Origin: Chimonanthus salicifolius
Lineage: Eukaryota; Streptophyta; Magnoliopsida; Laurales; Calycanthaceae
Reading direction: 5' to 3'
Assembly (NCBI GenBank): GCA_013350335.1
Contig: CM023537.1
Coordinates: forward strand, 9,418,438 to 9,482,437
DNA length: 64,000 nucleotides
Of this stretch, positions 34,001 through 46,426 are shown in pieces. The notes below the pieces were generated by a model. It was not told the origin of the DNA, did no database searches, and worked only from the letters and a program-made list of their open reading frames with translations. How positions within the stretch are numbered: the stretch's first letter is position 1; every line of letters starts with the position of its first letter. The position numbers and the translations under genes are program-made.

Positions 34001-37000
34001 CTGTACAGACAGGGTCAGATCTGGCCCATTTGGGCTCTATTGCATCTTGACTTGGTTCCCTACCCTGCAGGCAACTTATTGTATAGAAAACCCCCCAAAC
34101 AATCCTTTTGACCTATTTGAAGTGTTTTGGATTTGGACTCACGTAGGACTGGATTTTTCATTGAGAATCTATACTTTTTTCCTGTGGGGAATTTTAGGCA
34201 TCTTGAATTTGATCTTAGGATATTAGAAGGCCCTAATTTCGATTGGTGATTACTTCTAGGGTTTAATATGTTATCATCTATGGATCTCTTTAGTTCTTTT
34301 GATTTTGTGATGTTGTTTGCTTAGATCTTATTTTAATCATTGATTACAAAATATTAACTTCTTAAATCAGCATTTTCATTGCATATTGGGAGCATATGGC
34401 AGTAGTTATTATTCAGATTTTCTATTTTCTTTCATTACATTATTAGAATGTCATAACTTCATTTTCGGGCACATTTCACTTATGGCCTGCGTCAGATTTG
34501 GTATCAGAGCTTGTCATGCGTCAGCTAACCAAATGTATCATCTAGTGTAGCATCTATTGTTTTGCTACTCAATAAATGCTTTATTTCCAGCCATTATTTC
34601 TATTCCGATGGGTGGTGTTTCCCACCTTTACTACCCATCCTTCTTCTTCTTCTTCTTCACATGTCCCTCTCTTGGCAATCACATGCAGAGAAGTCTCTCC
34701 TCAAGCTCACTCGCTCTCCATTTCCTTATTTTCCAAATATTGTCTCTCCTTGGATTTCTTTTAAATGGCAAGAGGGGCCTTTTATAGCCATGGCATTATG
34801 TGGTGGTTACATGCTGGTGTGATGGGTTAGAGTTGGTTGATCTTGATGACATTGGTGAATAGGAGAAGGCCATGGTGAAAGGTTTTAATTGGGTCCGAAG
34901 GTGAGTTGGTGAATGGGGATTGGCTACTTGTTAGGTGGTGTCCTAACAAGTCAAGCAAGGACTGGGTGTTTGTGCAGTTGGGTCCCCACAATGGAGTAGG
35001 GGTCCATGAACCTGATAGGTGATACTACAAATGACTGGAATGTATTTTTATGTCCCTGGTTTTGCAAAATATCGGCAAGAGAGTGCCATAGATACTGTTG
35101 AATAATTGTCAGCTCCCAAGAAATTATAGATTTCATTGATGCATGTTAGGTATTAAAATAGTGCCCAAATGGTGGATTTGGCTAATAAAGTGAGAGGTTT
35201 GGATCCGATGTGGGACAGGTAGGTGAGTCATGTAGTGACTTGACTGCAAATGTCGTGGTCGTTCTTAACCAGGGCAATGCCACCTAGATGTGTTGCATAA
35301 ATTGCAGGGTCCAGCTTTGCATCATGTCATGGCCCAAACATGGGTTGAGGTGGTGTCTACAAATAGGATGACAAATTCCTACATTGACATAATTATCGTG
35401 ATCATTATTAAAGTCATTTATCTCTTTTATCTGGGGTTGGCACTTATAGTTAGATTTAGCAAATACTTCTATGGGCAAATTGGTACCTGACACCCATATG
35501 ACTCGTGATAGGATAGTATATTCCTTTGAAGAAAAACATATCTACCAATACTTTTGGTCCTAACTTTGTAAAACTCAACCGTATCTTGTATACGGAAAAC
35601 CTTAGAGCTATATAAATCAAAGAGCAATGCAATCAAAAAACAAAGTAGAAGAAAAGTTGGAGAGGAAAGAAAAGGAGGAGAGCAAAACAGAAGTAGAAGA
35701 AGGGATTAGGAGGAGGAGAAATGATAGAAAGCACCTGATTTCCTTGGAATCACACCATCATTCTTCTCAAAAGAGTATGTAGAATTTTTTTTCACTTGTA
35801 TTCTATTGTGAAATAATGAGAGTTTACAAGTATTTATAAGAAAATCAAAGAAACCCTAGAGACATATATGTGCCACATGTGTGAACAATACATGTCATTT
35901 AAATTAACTTATTATATCCCCTAAAATTGATATTCAAATAAACAATAAAATAAACTTTCTGAGTCAACTACTATGACAATTGTAGATCCATTTAATGGTT
36001 TAGATTAAGCCAACTACTATCCGACGGACAAAACAACTCCAAAAAGATCAGTCTTAGCAATCTTATCATAGATCTATGCACAATTTAGGCTATCCATTGT
36101 CAAATATGTAGGGATTGTGCAGAAATTCATCTTCCAACTATGATGGGGTAAAATCTAGATTCTGATGCATCATTCTTTGCTGACGTCCCATGATGTCCTT
36201 ATCATTAGCATAGGAATGTAATTATGTTATCACAAGAATTAAGACTATTTTTGTGATTTGGACTCGAGAACATGACTTCAAACTCATGACCGGAGCCCAC
36301 ATCTTAACTAGTAGCAATCACCTATACGATTTTGTAGCTAGGAGCATCCTTGGGTAAGCATCCCATAGGTAATAATTAACAGCTTTAAATTTCTTTTATT
36401 TCTAGATTTTCTTTTTTAACAAAAAATGCCTTGAGGTCCAGATTGCCCTGCATAATTGAAAATACCCTACATATTTCAATTTCCAACATTAATTTATATA
36501 CCAGGAAGCACACACTGGATGTTCTGGTCTAACCGTTGGAATGGATTCAACACCAAGCACCTACACACACAACAAAATGACTGGTTATAGTGTTGTTTCC
36601 TGTTTATTCTCAAGAGAACGTCTGTAATGACCAACAATCACATCTAAAGGTTTAGTTAAAATTTGAACACCAAGTGGACTTCAAAAAAAAAAAATTGAAC
36701 ACCAAGAGGGACTGTTCACTTGGATGGTTTTTTGAGGATGCCTAACATCTTCCCTCGCCATAAATGAACACTTGGATCTACGGATTCACACTTTGTTGCA
36801 GTCAAGGAATTTGTTCAGGTGCTTGTCATACTAGTCTGTTGCTAATTGTGAGCTGGATCCCATCTTGAATAGGGGAGAAAGGATTCAGTACCGCCCTGGC
36901 TGTTAAGGTGCGGCTAGGGCAAAATTCTTCATTTATCGACATGTGTCCTTTAAATGGGTCCTAGAAGCCATATAATTTAATCATATCCATCAGTTTTACT

Positions 37001-38032
37001 TGATTATAAAAACTTGTTTTATATTTTATGATAGAAAACCGTAAAAATGGATCGCTGATCCAGATTTCAATGTCCTTTTTGATTCAACAATTCTATTTTA
37101 AGACTCAACCATCCATTGTTGCGACTTTTCATCTAAAAAATAAAATAGTTTTTTAAAAATAGTTTTTTTTTTCATGTTTGGATAGATTTGATGAATGATT
37201 CAAATGATGTGGCTTATGGGACGTGAATCCTTTCTCTAAATAGGATCAGTGACAACATTCATAAAATTGCCCCAAAAGTTGTTAAACTACTCCCGCATAG
37301 AACTGCATAAGAAATAAAGGTTCTACTGGCACTGTCCACACCATTGAGGGACACTGATGGGAGATCCCCACTGCGATATGGGAACCCTTCTGCATTCACA
37401 GTACTTGACTGATCAATCAATGGTAGCTCATGGTTAACAGAGTAGCAAACAGGAGTAATGTGTTCAGAAAGAAACATGTGTGTTAATATTTTCAGAACTT
37501 CAGGCACATGCTGCTAATTAAGTATGGTTGGTAGGGCTACCACCTGAATCTCTGTATTTCTTACATAGACATGCTTGTATGGTTTCTCAAAATGTTGCAT
37601 TAACCTGTTGCTGCAGCTCTGTGGTGGGCATTGTATGGAGATAGCTGCCCAGAGTTGCAGAAACTCGCCATTCGAATTCTAAGCCAGACATGCAGTGGAG
37701 CCTCAAGTTACCATCTGAAAAGGAGTTTATTTGAGCAGTTGCACACAAAGGGGAGAAATGTTATAGAGCAAAAGAGGTTGAGTGATCTGGTTTTTGTTCA
37801 CTATAATCTGAGACTTCGGCATTCTTTATCCATTGCTGATGTCAATAGAGACAATATTGATCAAGAAGATATGGATCCAATGGATGATTGGGATGTAGAG
37901 GAGCCAACCTTGGGAAATGATGACTTGGATTGGATGGACACAGACAACAATTATACTACAAATCCTAATGAAAACATCACCAATGTAGGTTCCTCTGGAA
38001 TTCAAGTGAAGGAGGAGTTGCAAAGCGTTTGA
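31099..38032 (+). CDS. hAT transposase-derived protein (BED finger, DUF659, hAT dimerisation)
   Basis: Two coding exons, 31099-32803 and 37617-38032, joined by a GT/AG intron with frame kept (CCA-G|CT). Total 2121 nt, 706 aa. The N-terminus has a BED-like zinc finger with C21, C24, H37 and C48. A basic stretch (RKKQKLTRE) follows. The DUF659/transposase core has LLDGWTN (D229), ITYNASHVMKAAGKK (288-302) and FWNICAVHCVNLILEKIG. SFLTLENIV follows. Exon 2 carries the dimerisation region (LWWALYGDSCPELQKLAIRI). In active hAT relatives the ITYNAS segment usually reads TDNAS; Tyr290 replaces that Asp, so transposition activity is unlikely. The long intact frame across a spliced intron, an acidic tail and lack of element ends fit a domesticated host gene, probably nuclear and DNA-binding. 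Function is unknown. Confidence 0.88.
33286..34510 (+). mobile_element. LTR plus primer-binding site of an LTR retrotransposon
   Basis: In the hAT-gene intron, about 1.2 kb of LTR-like sequence ends near GCGTCA (34494). It is followed by TGGTATCAGAGC at 34499-34510, the usual primer-binding site matching initiator-methionine tRNA. The first 575 bp (33290-33865) recur inverted at 35640-36200. The left LTR end is placed by the start of that homology and is approximate. No gag or pol was found downstream, so the element is a remnant. Confidence 0.75.
35640..36200 (-). mobile_element. Partial LTR, inverted copy of 33290-33865
   Basis: The reverse complement begins AAGGACATCATGGG and continues GATGCATCAGAATCTAG, GTTGGAAGATGAATTTCTGC, GTTGTTTTGTCCGTCG, CACACATGTGGCACATAT and TTTCACAATAGAATACAAGT. 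These are the same blocks, in the same order, as the left arm. The two arms enclose about 1.8 kb. The copy stops before the region corresponding to the LTR 3' end. Confidence 0.8.
36874..37238. mobile_element. MITE-like inverted-repeat element (~365 bp)
   Basis: The left end GGAGAAAGGATTCAGTACC and the reverse complement of the right end, AGAGAAAGGATTCACGTCC, form inverted repeats. AATAGG flanks both sides (36868-36873 and 37239-37244), a possible target duplication. The interior is non-coding. It lies in the hAT-gene intron, near its 3' end. Confidence 0.65.
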
Positions 38033-38753
38033 CAATGGTGACTTGGAGTGGAACACCAACTGCAACGGCATATAATCCCTGTTGAGAACATTGCCAAGGG
38101 TCTTCCAGACTTTCAGTATGAAAATCAATCATCTGTGTCCAAAAAAAGAACAAATTCTGGTCTTCTGCATGCTTTCAGCCCTTTTGACAAATCATTAGTG
38201 ACTGCTAAGATGAAAAGGGCCGTTGCTGAAAGTGATTTTTGTTTGACAAATGCAGTCTATATAGTTTTGGATCCAATGTTCTGACTATGATATTTTAAGG
38301 CTTACAAGAGTTCATTTTCACAATTCACTCATCATTGTTCTTGTCACCATATTTCTATGACCACTGTCATACTTCTATCTTCATGTTTCCACAATTTGTT
38401 TGGGTTTTAGTTGATCAAATGGGCTTTATGACTCATGGAATTAACCTTTGATATTTTGGTCCTGTTTTGGATGGCCAATCTGCAAAAACTTACTGCATTG
38501 GCAGATACCGGCCATGTATTTTGTGGCCTTTTTTCACAAAAGTTATGGTCATCTCCGATCACCCTATTTCCTCTTTTAAATGTATTTGTTTGCCACATTT
38601 GGAGACGGAATTCTCGTCATTTAACTAGAAAATAAGTGAAAGAGATTGCCATTGGAATGAAACCACTTGTACCCTATGCTGAAGATCATGCTGATATCTG
38701 TGATTTTCTTGCAAGTTGGAATGCGTGTAGAATGGTATTCACTGGGTGAACTT
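38033..38753. other. 3' flank of the hAT-derived gene
   Basis: Probable 3'UTR and intergenic DNA. An open frame at 38048-38284 has no family match and follows the stop in another frame; it is treated as non-coding. Confidence 0.4.
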
Positions 38754-38940
38754 TTTTTTCGAAGACCAAGGTAGCTAAGCGTCTCACTTGATTAATCCTT
38801 AGAGCATATATAAACCTCACAATCAGCACATGTGAGTACATAACAATGGGGAGTGACCATTTTTGTGTTGTGGAGACTTGATTCTAAGACCTCTCACAAA
38901 TAAGAACGGAAATTGACCATCAAACTAACCCCTTAGAGTT
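38754..38940 (-). mobile_element. SINE, family 1, second copy
   Basis: Same family as 11656-11833: the minus strand reads AGGGGTTAGTTTGATGG, has a B-box-like segment AGAATCAAGTC and ends in A residues (T run from 38752). The flanks 38736-38753 and 38941-38958 match at 15 of 18 bases (TATT..TGGGTGAACTT), a target-site duplication. Confidence 0.82.
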
Positions 38941-41256
38941 TATTTCTTGGGTGAACTTGTAACAAAAGCCTCACCTCAATTATTCAAACCATAAAAGTTG
39001 TACATAGATACAAGTGAAATTAATTTTAGATAGGTAGCACTCCGTTCAGATAAATAGAATATTTGACTTTGACAATGATGATAGGATTCAAGTCAGCCAT
39101 ATCTCAAACTTAAACCTATCCAATACTTCAGTGCGTGAGTTAAAATATTGACCAATATGCTCTAATGTGGGCATTTTTGAGGTTTATGATGTCATTAATT
39201 TATGGATAACCATGTTTTGATTTATTTTTATAATTAATTAATAAAAATAGAATAAGGCATTAATTATTAAAGAATATTTTATTTAAAAGAATATAAAGAA
39301 AGATACGATAGATTGTAAAGTGAGAAGATAGTTTTTTATAGGATATAATAAAAGAGAAGAGTTCAGAATGTTAGTCCTCGATTTTGATGATTCTATTTAG
39401 AAAAATATTTGATCTAATCCATGATACCTTGATGAATGAACTGCACTTTGAGTCATTGATACATCAATAATGCAATGTGTTGTCAAGGAAATAAATCTCA
39501 GCTGATACGATATAGATTGGCTAATATTTGAGATATCAGTCGATATTAATAAACGTGATTTTGCAAAAAAATAAAATAGAAAATAAAAATTTCTTAGCCA
39601 AAATATCGGGTGATACCAAGATATAAATCCCTACTTGTTCTCAACTGGCTTAACATGATAGTTGGAAAACACGGAAATGTGAGCAGGGTTCAACTCATTT
39701 GCAGCTCAGATCCCGCTCGTTTGATCTTTTGCAGATATTTTTTTCTGCTATTTTATTCTTTCTTTAGATCACTTTATTTCCTACAAACAAAAACCTTAAC
39801 GACATGTTTGTCTATTTTCTCATGAAAAATAAAAGCTAGATTTCATAAGAAAATGATTTTTTTTCTGATTGTTTGTTAATGTTAAAAGGAAAGTAATATG
39901 AAATCAATAGAAAAGTTTAAATAAATGTGTTATATATATATTTCTTTAAATTTTATCACAAAATAAGAGTAAGTGGACCAGGTCAAGCACCTATATAGGT
40001 GTGGGGCTGACCCGTGTATGGCCTGAAGTGTATGATGATGTCGATAAAAATGAAAAATTCACCCATGTTTCAAACTTAATTCATTATAAAAATGGAGAAG
40101 GTGGGCCCTACAAACATCTCGAATATAGTCTAAGTGGGTCCACCAAATATAGTTTATGACTCTAATGCGTTACGGGGGAGAAAAAAAATCACGACAACTG
40201 GATTGGTGCCGACCCATTTGAAACCTCATCGCCACTCATTTCAAACCCTAAACCAGCCCTGTTTGATTTATTCGTTACTGCAGTCCCGTTTCAGACCTCT
40301 AATCAGCCCCCAAATCAGCCTTTAAACTATCCCATTTCCAATCTCAATATCAATCATTTTATTTTTTTTAATTATTTTACTTAAATAATTTTCGATACAT
40401 GTGTAATTTGAAAGATTAATTTGACGGCAAAAAATCCACGATGTTATATTTGAATCATACTCAAGATCACTTTTTTATAATTCTGTCCATAGAATTTACC
40501 TAATGTATTTAGATATTAATTTATCTTAGCATTCGAAGTAAATAAAAAAAAAATTCAGGCCATTTCGACATCCCAAAAATCAAGGACATAGTGTCAATCC
40601 ATTTCCATCAAAGCAGTGTTTTCGACGGAAGAAACACTTCGGCCCGAGTGAGGTCATCCATATGTGGGGCCTACAGAGGATGGAGATGAATATATGACAG
40701 TGGATGGTTTGATAGATATTTCTAGATGATATTTTATTTAAAAAATCTGAGTTTATTGAATTTGAAAAACTATAAATTTTAAGAGTTAAAAAATTAATTG
40801 TTAAAGTGAAATTCGTTTTAAGTAATTTTTTAATCTAACAATAAAATTAACTCAAAATAAATTAAAATTAAATACAAAGATAATTAACATTTTTTTTTAT
40901 AAAGAAGAAAATACCAATTGAACTTAAAGCTCCTCTTAAACTACAATTAGATGAAAATAAATGGTGTCGCACTTATTTGATAAATAAGAGGTAGAAACTA
41001 AAAAATTAACTTTTTACTCTTATCCGATTCATTTTAATTTTTTTTTTGCAAACAAAGAATTTTTAAAACATCCAAAATAACCTCTAATAAAAAATAATCT
41101 CAAATAATCCTAATAAAACCTCTAAAATCCAAAACCTAAATAATCATTTTTTTAATAATTATTTCAAAATAAAGGCACGATTCACGAAGATCCGGCTCGT
41201 CGTGTCTCCTGTCAAGACGCATTTACACAGGGACATTTCGGTAATTGCAGGCGCCT
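38941..41256. other. Intergenic, AT-rich, no gene recognised
   Basis: Short non-coding repeats only. The stretch 39480-39620 carries degenerate GATATCGG-type motifs like those in the CAGGGGT MITEs, but clear ends are missing. Phrases such as GTGGGCCCTACA and GTGGGTCCACCA (40100-40145) recur in plant intergenic repeats. Confidence 0.4.
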
Positions 41257-41265
41257 AGATATTTT
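41257..41265 (-). promoter_or_regulatory. Evening element (AAAATATCT)
   Basis: AGATATTTT on the plus strand is an exact evening element in reverse, about 770 bp before the GRP start codon. Evening elements mediate clock control of plant genes, and GRP7-type genes are known to be circadian. A 9-mer can occur by chance in AT-rich DNA. Confidence 0.4.
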
Positions 41266-41900
41266 CTTGAGGTAGCCAACTGCTCAAGTCACTGTTTGCC
41301 AAGTGGTTGAGTCACGTGCGAGAGGACCCACCTGCACTCATAGCGGAGACTGGAGAGCGGGATGAAATAATGCAAGGACGCGTAAGAAATGACTTACCAC
41401 CCCAGGTTTAGAAAAGTAACCCTAGTTAGTCTAGCCATGGTAAAACTTTCACCACTGATTAGATTAAATGATATTTAAATTTATCATGGGACACGTGGCA
41501 TGTTTAAGAAGAGATTATTCTAAAAACTTTAAAATAGCTGTAAATTACAGACGTTCCCCCATCTTATGAAAAAAAAATCAGTACAATATGGCATTGTTAA
41601 TTATCTAATACAACTTTGATTATGAACCGTTGATATGGAAACAATCAATGGCTCGTGATTATCAACTTAGATCAATTCATCATTAACAATTTATTAAATT
41701 AAATCTGACCTATCAGAATATCCATAGTATTTTATTTGCACTTAGTAGGAAATGGCCCCACTATTATGCCACCTGCCTCAATATGAGTGTGTTTTGTCCT
41801 TACGTGTGTAGTCTATGAGAAATCGTCGGGTTAAGGAAGAGAAGTAGAGTAAGAAATTAACCCGGGTTAGGTGGAGAGATAAGGATCAGGGCGAAAGCTC

Positions 41901-41940
41901 TCTATAAAATTAGGGTTTGGGGATCTAGGGTTTCTCGTGC
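41901..41940 (+). promoter_or_regulatory. Core promoter of the GRP gene
   Basis: TCTATAAAAT (41901-41910) is a good TATA box, about 125 bp before the ATG. It is followed by TTAGGGTTT and CTAGGGTTT, telo-box-like motifs (AAACCCTA in reverse) common near starts of highly expressed plant genes. Confidence 0.7.
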
Positions 41941-42028
41941 TATTGAAGAGGTGGGTTCAGATCCCCCTCACTGTGTCTTTGTTCGGTTCTCTTTTTCCTT
42001 TTCTTTATTCACTTTTTTCTCCGCCGCC

Positions 42029-42882
42029 ATGGCTAGTGCTGATGTTGAATACCGCTGTTTCGTTGGTGGTCTGGCGTGGGCGACCGACGACCGGTCGCTT
42101 GAAAGGGCTTTTAGCGCCTACGGTGAAATCGTCGAATCTAAGGTTTTTGAGTTCTCTCGTCTCATGCATCTTTACGGATCCGGATCCGTTCTTTTGTGAT
42201 CTCGGTGTTTTGATTTCCGTTACTTTACTTTTCTCATCTCTTATCATCAGATCGCATCTGATCTCTAACTCAGGTTCGTTCCTTGTTGATGGAACCTTAT
42301 ATTTCATAGCATATTTATTATTCTATTTTAGACATGGCATCTGATGGGGCTTTGGATCTCCATCAAATGTTTGGACCTAGAACTGGTCTTTTTTTCTGAC
42401 GTACTTGAATCTGAAGATCAATTTTGACTTGTAAACGGCGAAATCCACGGGCCAACATCTATATATATATGGTTGTTCCTTTGCCAGCTGTTGATTGTCC
42501 TGGATTTATCTTTGTTGCGCAGATCATCAGCGATCGAGAGACGGGGAGATCAAGGGGTTTTGGATTCGTGACGTTCAGCAACGAGCAGGCGATGAGGGAT
42601 GCTATCGAGGGCATGAACGGCCAGAACCTCGACGGGAGGAGTATTACTGTCAACGAGGCACAGTCTAGGGGTAGTGGTGGTGGTGGTGGAGGCGGCGGCG
42701 GTGGCTTCCGCAGTGATGGCGGTGGATACAGCCGTGGTGGCCGCCGTAGCGATAGCTCCGGCGGTGGCTACAACCGTAGTAGCCGTAGTAGCTATGGCTA
42801 TGGAGGGCAAGAAGGCGGTGGATCTCGTTACTCCTCGAGGGCCAGTGGTGTCTCCGACGGAAACTGGAGGAACCGGGAGTAG
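42029..42882 (+). CDS. Glycine-rich RNA-binding protein (GRP7/GRP8 type)
   Basis: Two exons, 42029-42142 and 42523-42882, joined in phase 0 with GT/AG sites: 474 nt, 157 aa. An RNA-recognition motif spans residues 8-85, with RNP2 CFVGGL (10-15) and RNP1 RGFGFVTF (49-56). It is followed by a Gly/Ser/Arg/Tyr-rich tail ([21 protein letters not shown]) ending NWRNRE. The single intron inside the RRM, just after the first helix region, is the place conserved in GRP7/GRP8 genes; there it is used for negative autoregulation by alternative splicing. Members bind RNA in the nucleus and cytoplasm and act in cold, clock and flowering responses. The upstream TATA box and telo-boxes support strong expression. 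The ATG is in good context (GCCGCCATGG). Confidence 0.96.
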
Positions 42883-43542
42883 ATGTCTCCCTCCAGTAAA
42901 AGAAGTTAAAAGAATAAGTAGTAGTTTTAGAAGTAGTTGGATCTGGTCTCTGGTTGGTGAATGACGCTCGTCTCCTTTCGTTTTTCTTTTTGTCTTGTGT
43001 CGTTGCTATTATGTGTTTTTGATCTCTGATGATGATGTGGGTGGTCGGTGCTCTCTTTTCTCAGAAAAAAACAATGGAATTTGCGTTTGATGGAAATAAT
43101 ATGTGTCGTGAGTCTTGAAATTTTCTATTTCATCTTTTATTTTTATTTGGGAGGTTCTTCCTTTGGTTTTTGGTTTCCCCGGCCATCGACAAACGGGAAG
43201 ATGATTCTACGTCATAATTATGATAATATGATTCACGTACAAATATATTCATGATTTGATGAAGATGTGATAATAACAATAATAAATTGATAAAGAAGAA
43301 ATACTTGAAACAGGAGAAAAAAATGGAGAACGTTTGAATAGAATATAGATCCGATGAATCGGATGAAAGTTGACTAGGGTGATGAGTATACTTGCTATAA
43401 TCATGGAGGGGGTGAGGATTGTGATTTGGAGAATAGATTTGTTGATCAATTGAATTATTAATCGGGTTACGGGATCATCATAGATTGGAGTTGAACTAAG
43501 CTAAAGTATGTGATAACAGTATACTATTGCCATGGTATGGAC

Positions 43543-44047
43543 CAGGGGTAAAAAAATTTACCACGATATGCATAATAATATCGGTTTGAGAATTTTCTCT
43601 CCTTTTATATCGGTCACTCTCTCTTTCGATGACTGACTGTGAAAAACAACTGTGATTCTCTCTTTCGATGACTGACTGCGAAAAACAAGTGTGAAAGTCG
43701 CATCGGTGGACGGAAAAACGGTGAAAAATTATATTTTTTTTAAAATAAATAAATAAATAAATATTGATATTTGTACATATCGGCGGATATGGTGATCGAT
43801 ATTAGATATGGTGATCGATATTATAAATCGAATATCGGTCATATTGGTTGATATTTGTTATTATGAATCAAATATCGGTTGATATTCGTTTTGTTCGGTT
43901 GATACACGATATTATTCAGTTTTAAAAAATCGATACATATCGATCGATATGATATTCGTTTTGTACAGTTGATACGGTATTGTTCAGTCTTAAAAAGTCG
44001 ATACATATCGGTTGATATGATATATATCGATCGATAATTTAACCCTG
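43543..44047. mobile_element. hAT-like MITE (CAGGGGT family), copy 1
   Basis: Begins CAGGGGTAAA and ends TTTAACCCTG. The flanks GTATGGAC (43535-43542) and GTATGAAT (44048-44055) match at 6 of 8 bases. The interior is full of ATATCGG and TCGATCGATA motifs and has no coding frame. It also holds a 43-bp tandem duplication (TCTCTCTTTCGATGACTGAC) near 43610-43690. CAGGGG ends and 8-bp duplications point to the hAT superfamily. Confidence 0.75.
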
Positions 44048-44067
44048 GTATGAATATTATACCAATT

Positions 44068-44448
44068 AACCCTTGGTATGAATATTATGTTTAGATTGGA
44101 CTTTGGTCCATCCATATTAATTGTGGATTGGTTTATTGAATGTGGGTTCACCACGGGACATTGGTTCTGTTGGTAAGGGTATTGAATTGGTCAATGGATT
44201 ATTTGATGGGTAGATTATACGAGATTGGTTGGATTGCCTAAGGGGTGGGCAATCGGTTCAACCCTTGGTATGGATATTATGTTTAGATTGGACTATGGTC
44301 CATCCATGTTAATTGTGGATTGGTTTATTGAATGTGGGTTCACCACGGGACATTGGTTCTGTTGGTAAGGGTATTGAATTGGTCAATGGATTATTTGATG
44401 GGTAGATTATACGAGATTGGTTGGATTGCCTAAGGGTGGGCAATCGGG
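44068..44448. repeat. 192-bp tandem duplication
   Basis: A unit starting AACCCTTGGTATGAATATTA at 44068 is repeated from 44260 to about 44448 with few differences. It abuts the MITE end, and GTATGAATATTAT also occurs at the MITE junction. Confidence 0.9.
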
Positions 44449-45030
44449 CATACAAACTCTTTAATTGGGCAATTTGACTTATGTACCATGTTCATAAGCC
44501 TGATTTTTTAAAAGTACTCTAGTATTTTCATTTCATTTATGAAGAGATATGTAGTAGAATTTTTTTATTCATTTATTGAAATTTAAAATAATAATAGTGG
44601 TGTTTTATTTTTTAAGGAAATTTTATCTTTATTTATCCTCTCGTTATTTTTTTATTATATATTATATAATTGAAAAATTAATAAATTTCAAATAATTAGT
44701 AATTTATTTTTTAAATTATATAGATTTTCAACATGATACATTTGGATGAGGGGTAAATTTTTCAGGGGTTATTTCAGATTATCTTTGAGTAGGGGTAATC
44801 TGATTTATTAACAATTTTAGAATAATTAATAATTTTATTTAATCTATATAAAAAATAATTTTTTTTTTTAAATGTGTTTATCAAAATGTCCTATTTCTAA
44901 GAGGTGATTCTGTCGAAATTTCGATAAGGTTTCAAAACTCTGAAAGAGTTTGAGGTTCATGGTGATCTCTTTCAGGATAATTAACAATTTATTCTATTAG
45001 AAATTTATTGTAAAAATGTGTCAACATTTT

Positions 45031-45790
45031 CAACGCAGTGCATTTGGATGAGGAGTAAATTTTTACAGGGGTTACCCTTGACAAAGTAACTCTAAGAAGG
45101 GGTAAACTGACATATTAACAATTTTATGAGAATTAATAATTTTATTAAATCTATATAATATAAAAATAAAAATAAAATTTTCAACGTGATGCATTTGGGT
45201 GAGGATAAATTTTTACAGGGGTTATCTTTGAGTAGTGGTAACTGTAAGTAGAGGTAAACTGATATATTTACAATTTTATGACAATTGATTATTTTATTAA
45301 ATCTATATAATATAAAAATAAAAATAAAATTTTCAACGTGATGCATTTGGGTGAGGGGTAAATTTTTACAGCGGTTACCTTTGAGTAGGGGTAACTGTAA
45401 GTAGGGGTAAACTGATATATTAACAATTTTATGAGAATTAATAATTTTATTAAATTTATATAATATAAAAATAAAAATAAAATTTTCAACGTGATGCATT
45501 TGGGTGGGGTAAATTTTTGCAGCGGTTACCCTTGAGTAGGGGTAACTGTAAGTAGGGGTAAACTGATATATTAACAATTTTATGAGAATTAATAATTTTA
45601 TTAAATCTATATAATATAAAAATAAAAATAAATTTTTCAAAGTGTTGCATTTGGGTGAGGGGTAAATTTTTACAGGAGTTACCCTTGAGTAGGGGTAACT
45701 GTAAGTAGGGGTAAACTGACATATTAACAATTTTATGAGAATTAATAATTTTATTAAATCTATATAATATAAAAATAAAAATAAATTTTT
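45031..45790. repeat. Tandem array, ~152-bp unit, five copies
   Basis: Units start at 45031, 45182, 45334, 45487 and 45638, each with TGCATTTGG, GTAAATTTTT, GTAAACTGA, ATTAACAATTTTATGA and AAATCTATATAATATAAAAA. Spacing is 151-153 bp. Single or partial units flank the array near 44735 and 45955. The 238-aa minus-strand frame across it is an artefact. Confidence 0.92.
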
Positions 45791-46426
45791 CTGAAATATA
45801 TTTGTCAAAATATTCTATTTTTAAGGGGTGATTTTGTCGAAATTTCGATAGTCTCGAATCTTCGAAAGAGTTTGAGGTTCACGGTAATCTCTTTCAGAGT
45901 AATTAACAATTTATTCTGCTAGAAATTTATTTTAAAAATGTATCAACATTTTCAACATGATACATTTTGATGAGGGGTAAATTTTTACAAGAGTTACCGG
46001 GTAACTGTAAGTAGGGGTAATCTGACTTATTAACAAATTTATGAAAATTAATAATTTTTATTAAATCTATATAATAATTTATTATATTATATATTTCATG
46101 TTACCAATGAACAAATTATATTTTTTTATGAAGAGATATGTTGATATTTTTTTATTCATTTATTGGAATTTAAAATAATAATATCTATTTTTTTCTATAT
46201 TTATTTTTTTACCGTTAGAATGCAAGTATTCATTTTAAATTATAATTATAAAACAGAACCTATAAGAATTAGATAATATTAGATTTACTTAATGAATATT
46301 ATTTAATAATTATATTTTATAAAATTTCTCATAAAATTACTAATATATCAGGTTACCCCTGCTAATAGATACCAAACAACATTTTTTACCTTTAAGGTTA
46401 ATTCTTACTTTACCACTGTAATTACC

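Noticed and set aside
45092..45808. 238-aa minus-strand open frame with repeated KLLILIKLLI segments
   Set aside because: It is a by-product of the 152-bp tandem array; the peptide repeats mirror the DNA units and match no family.
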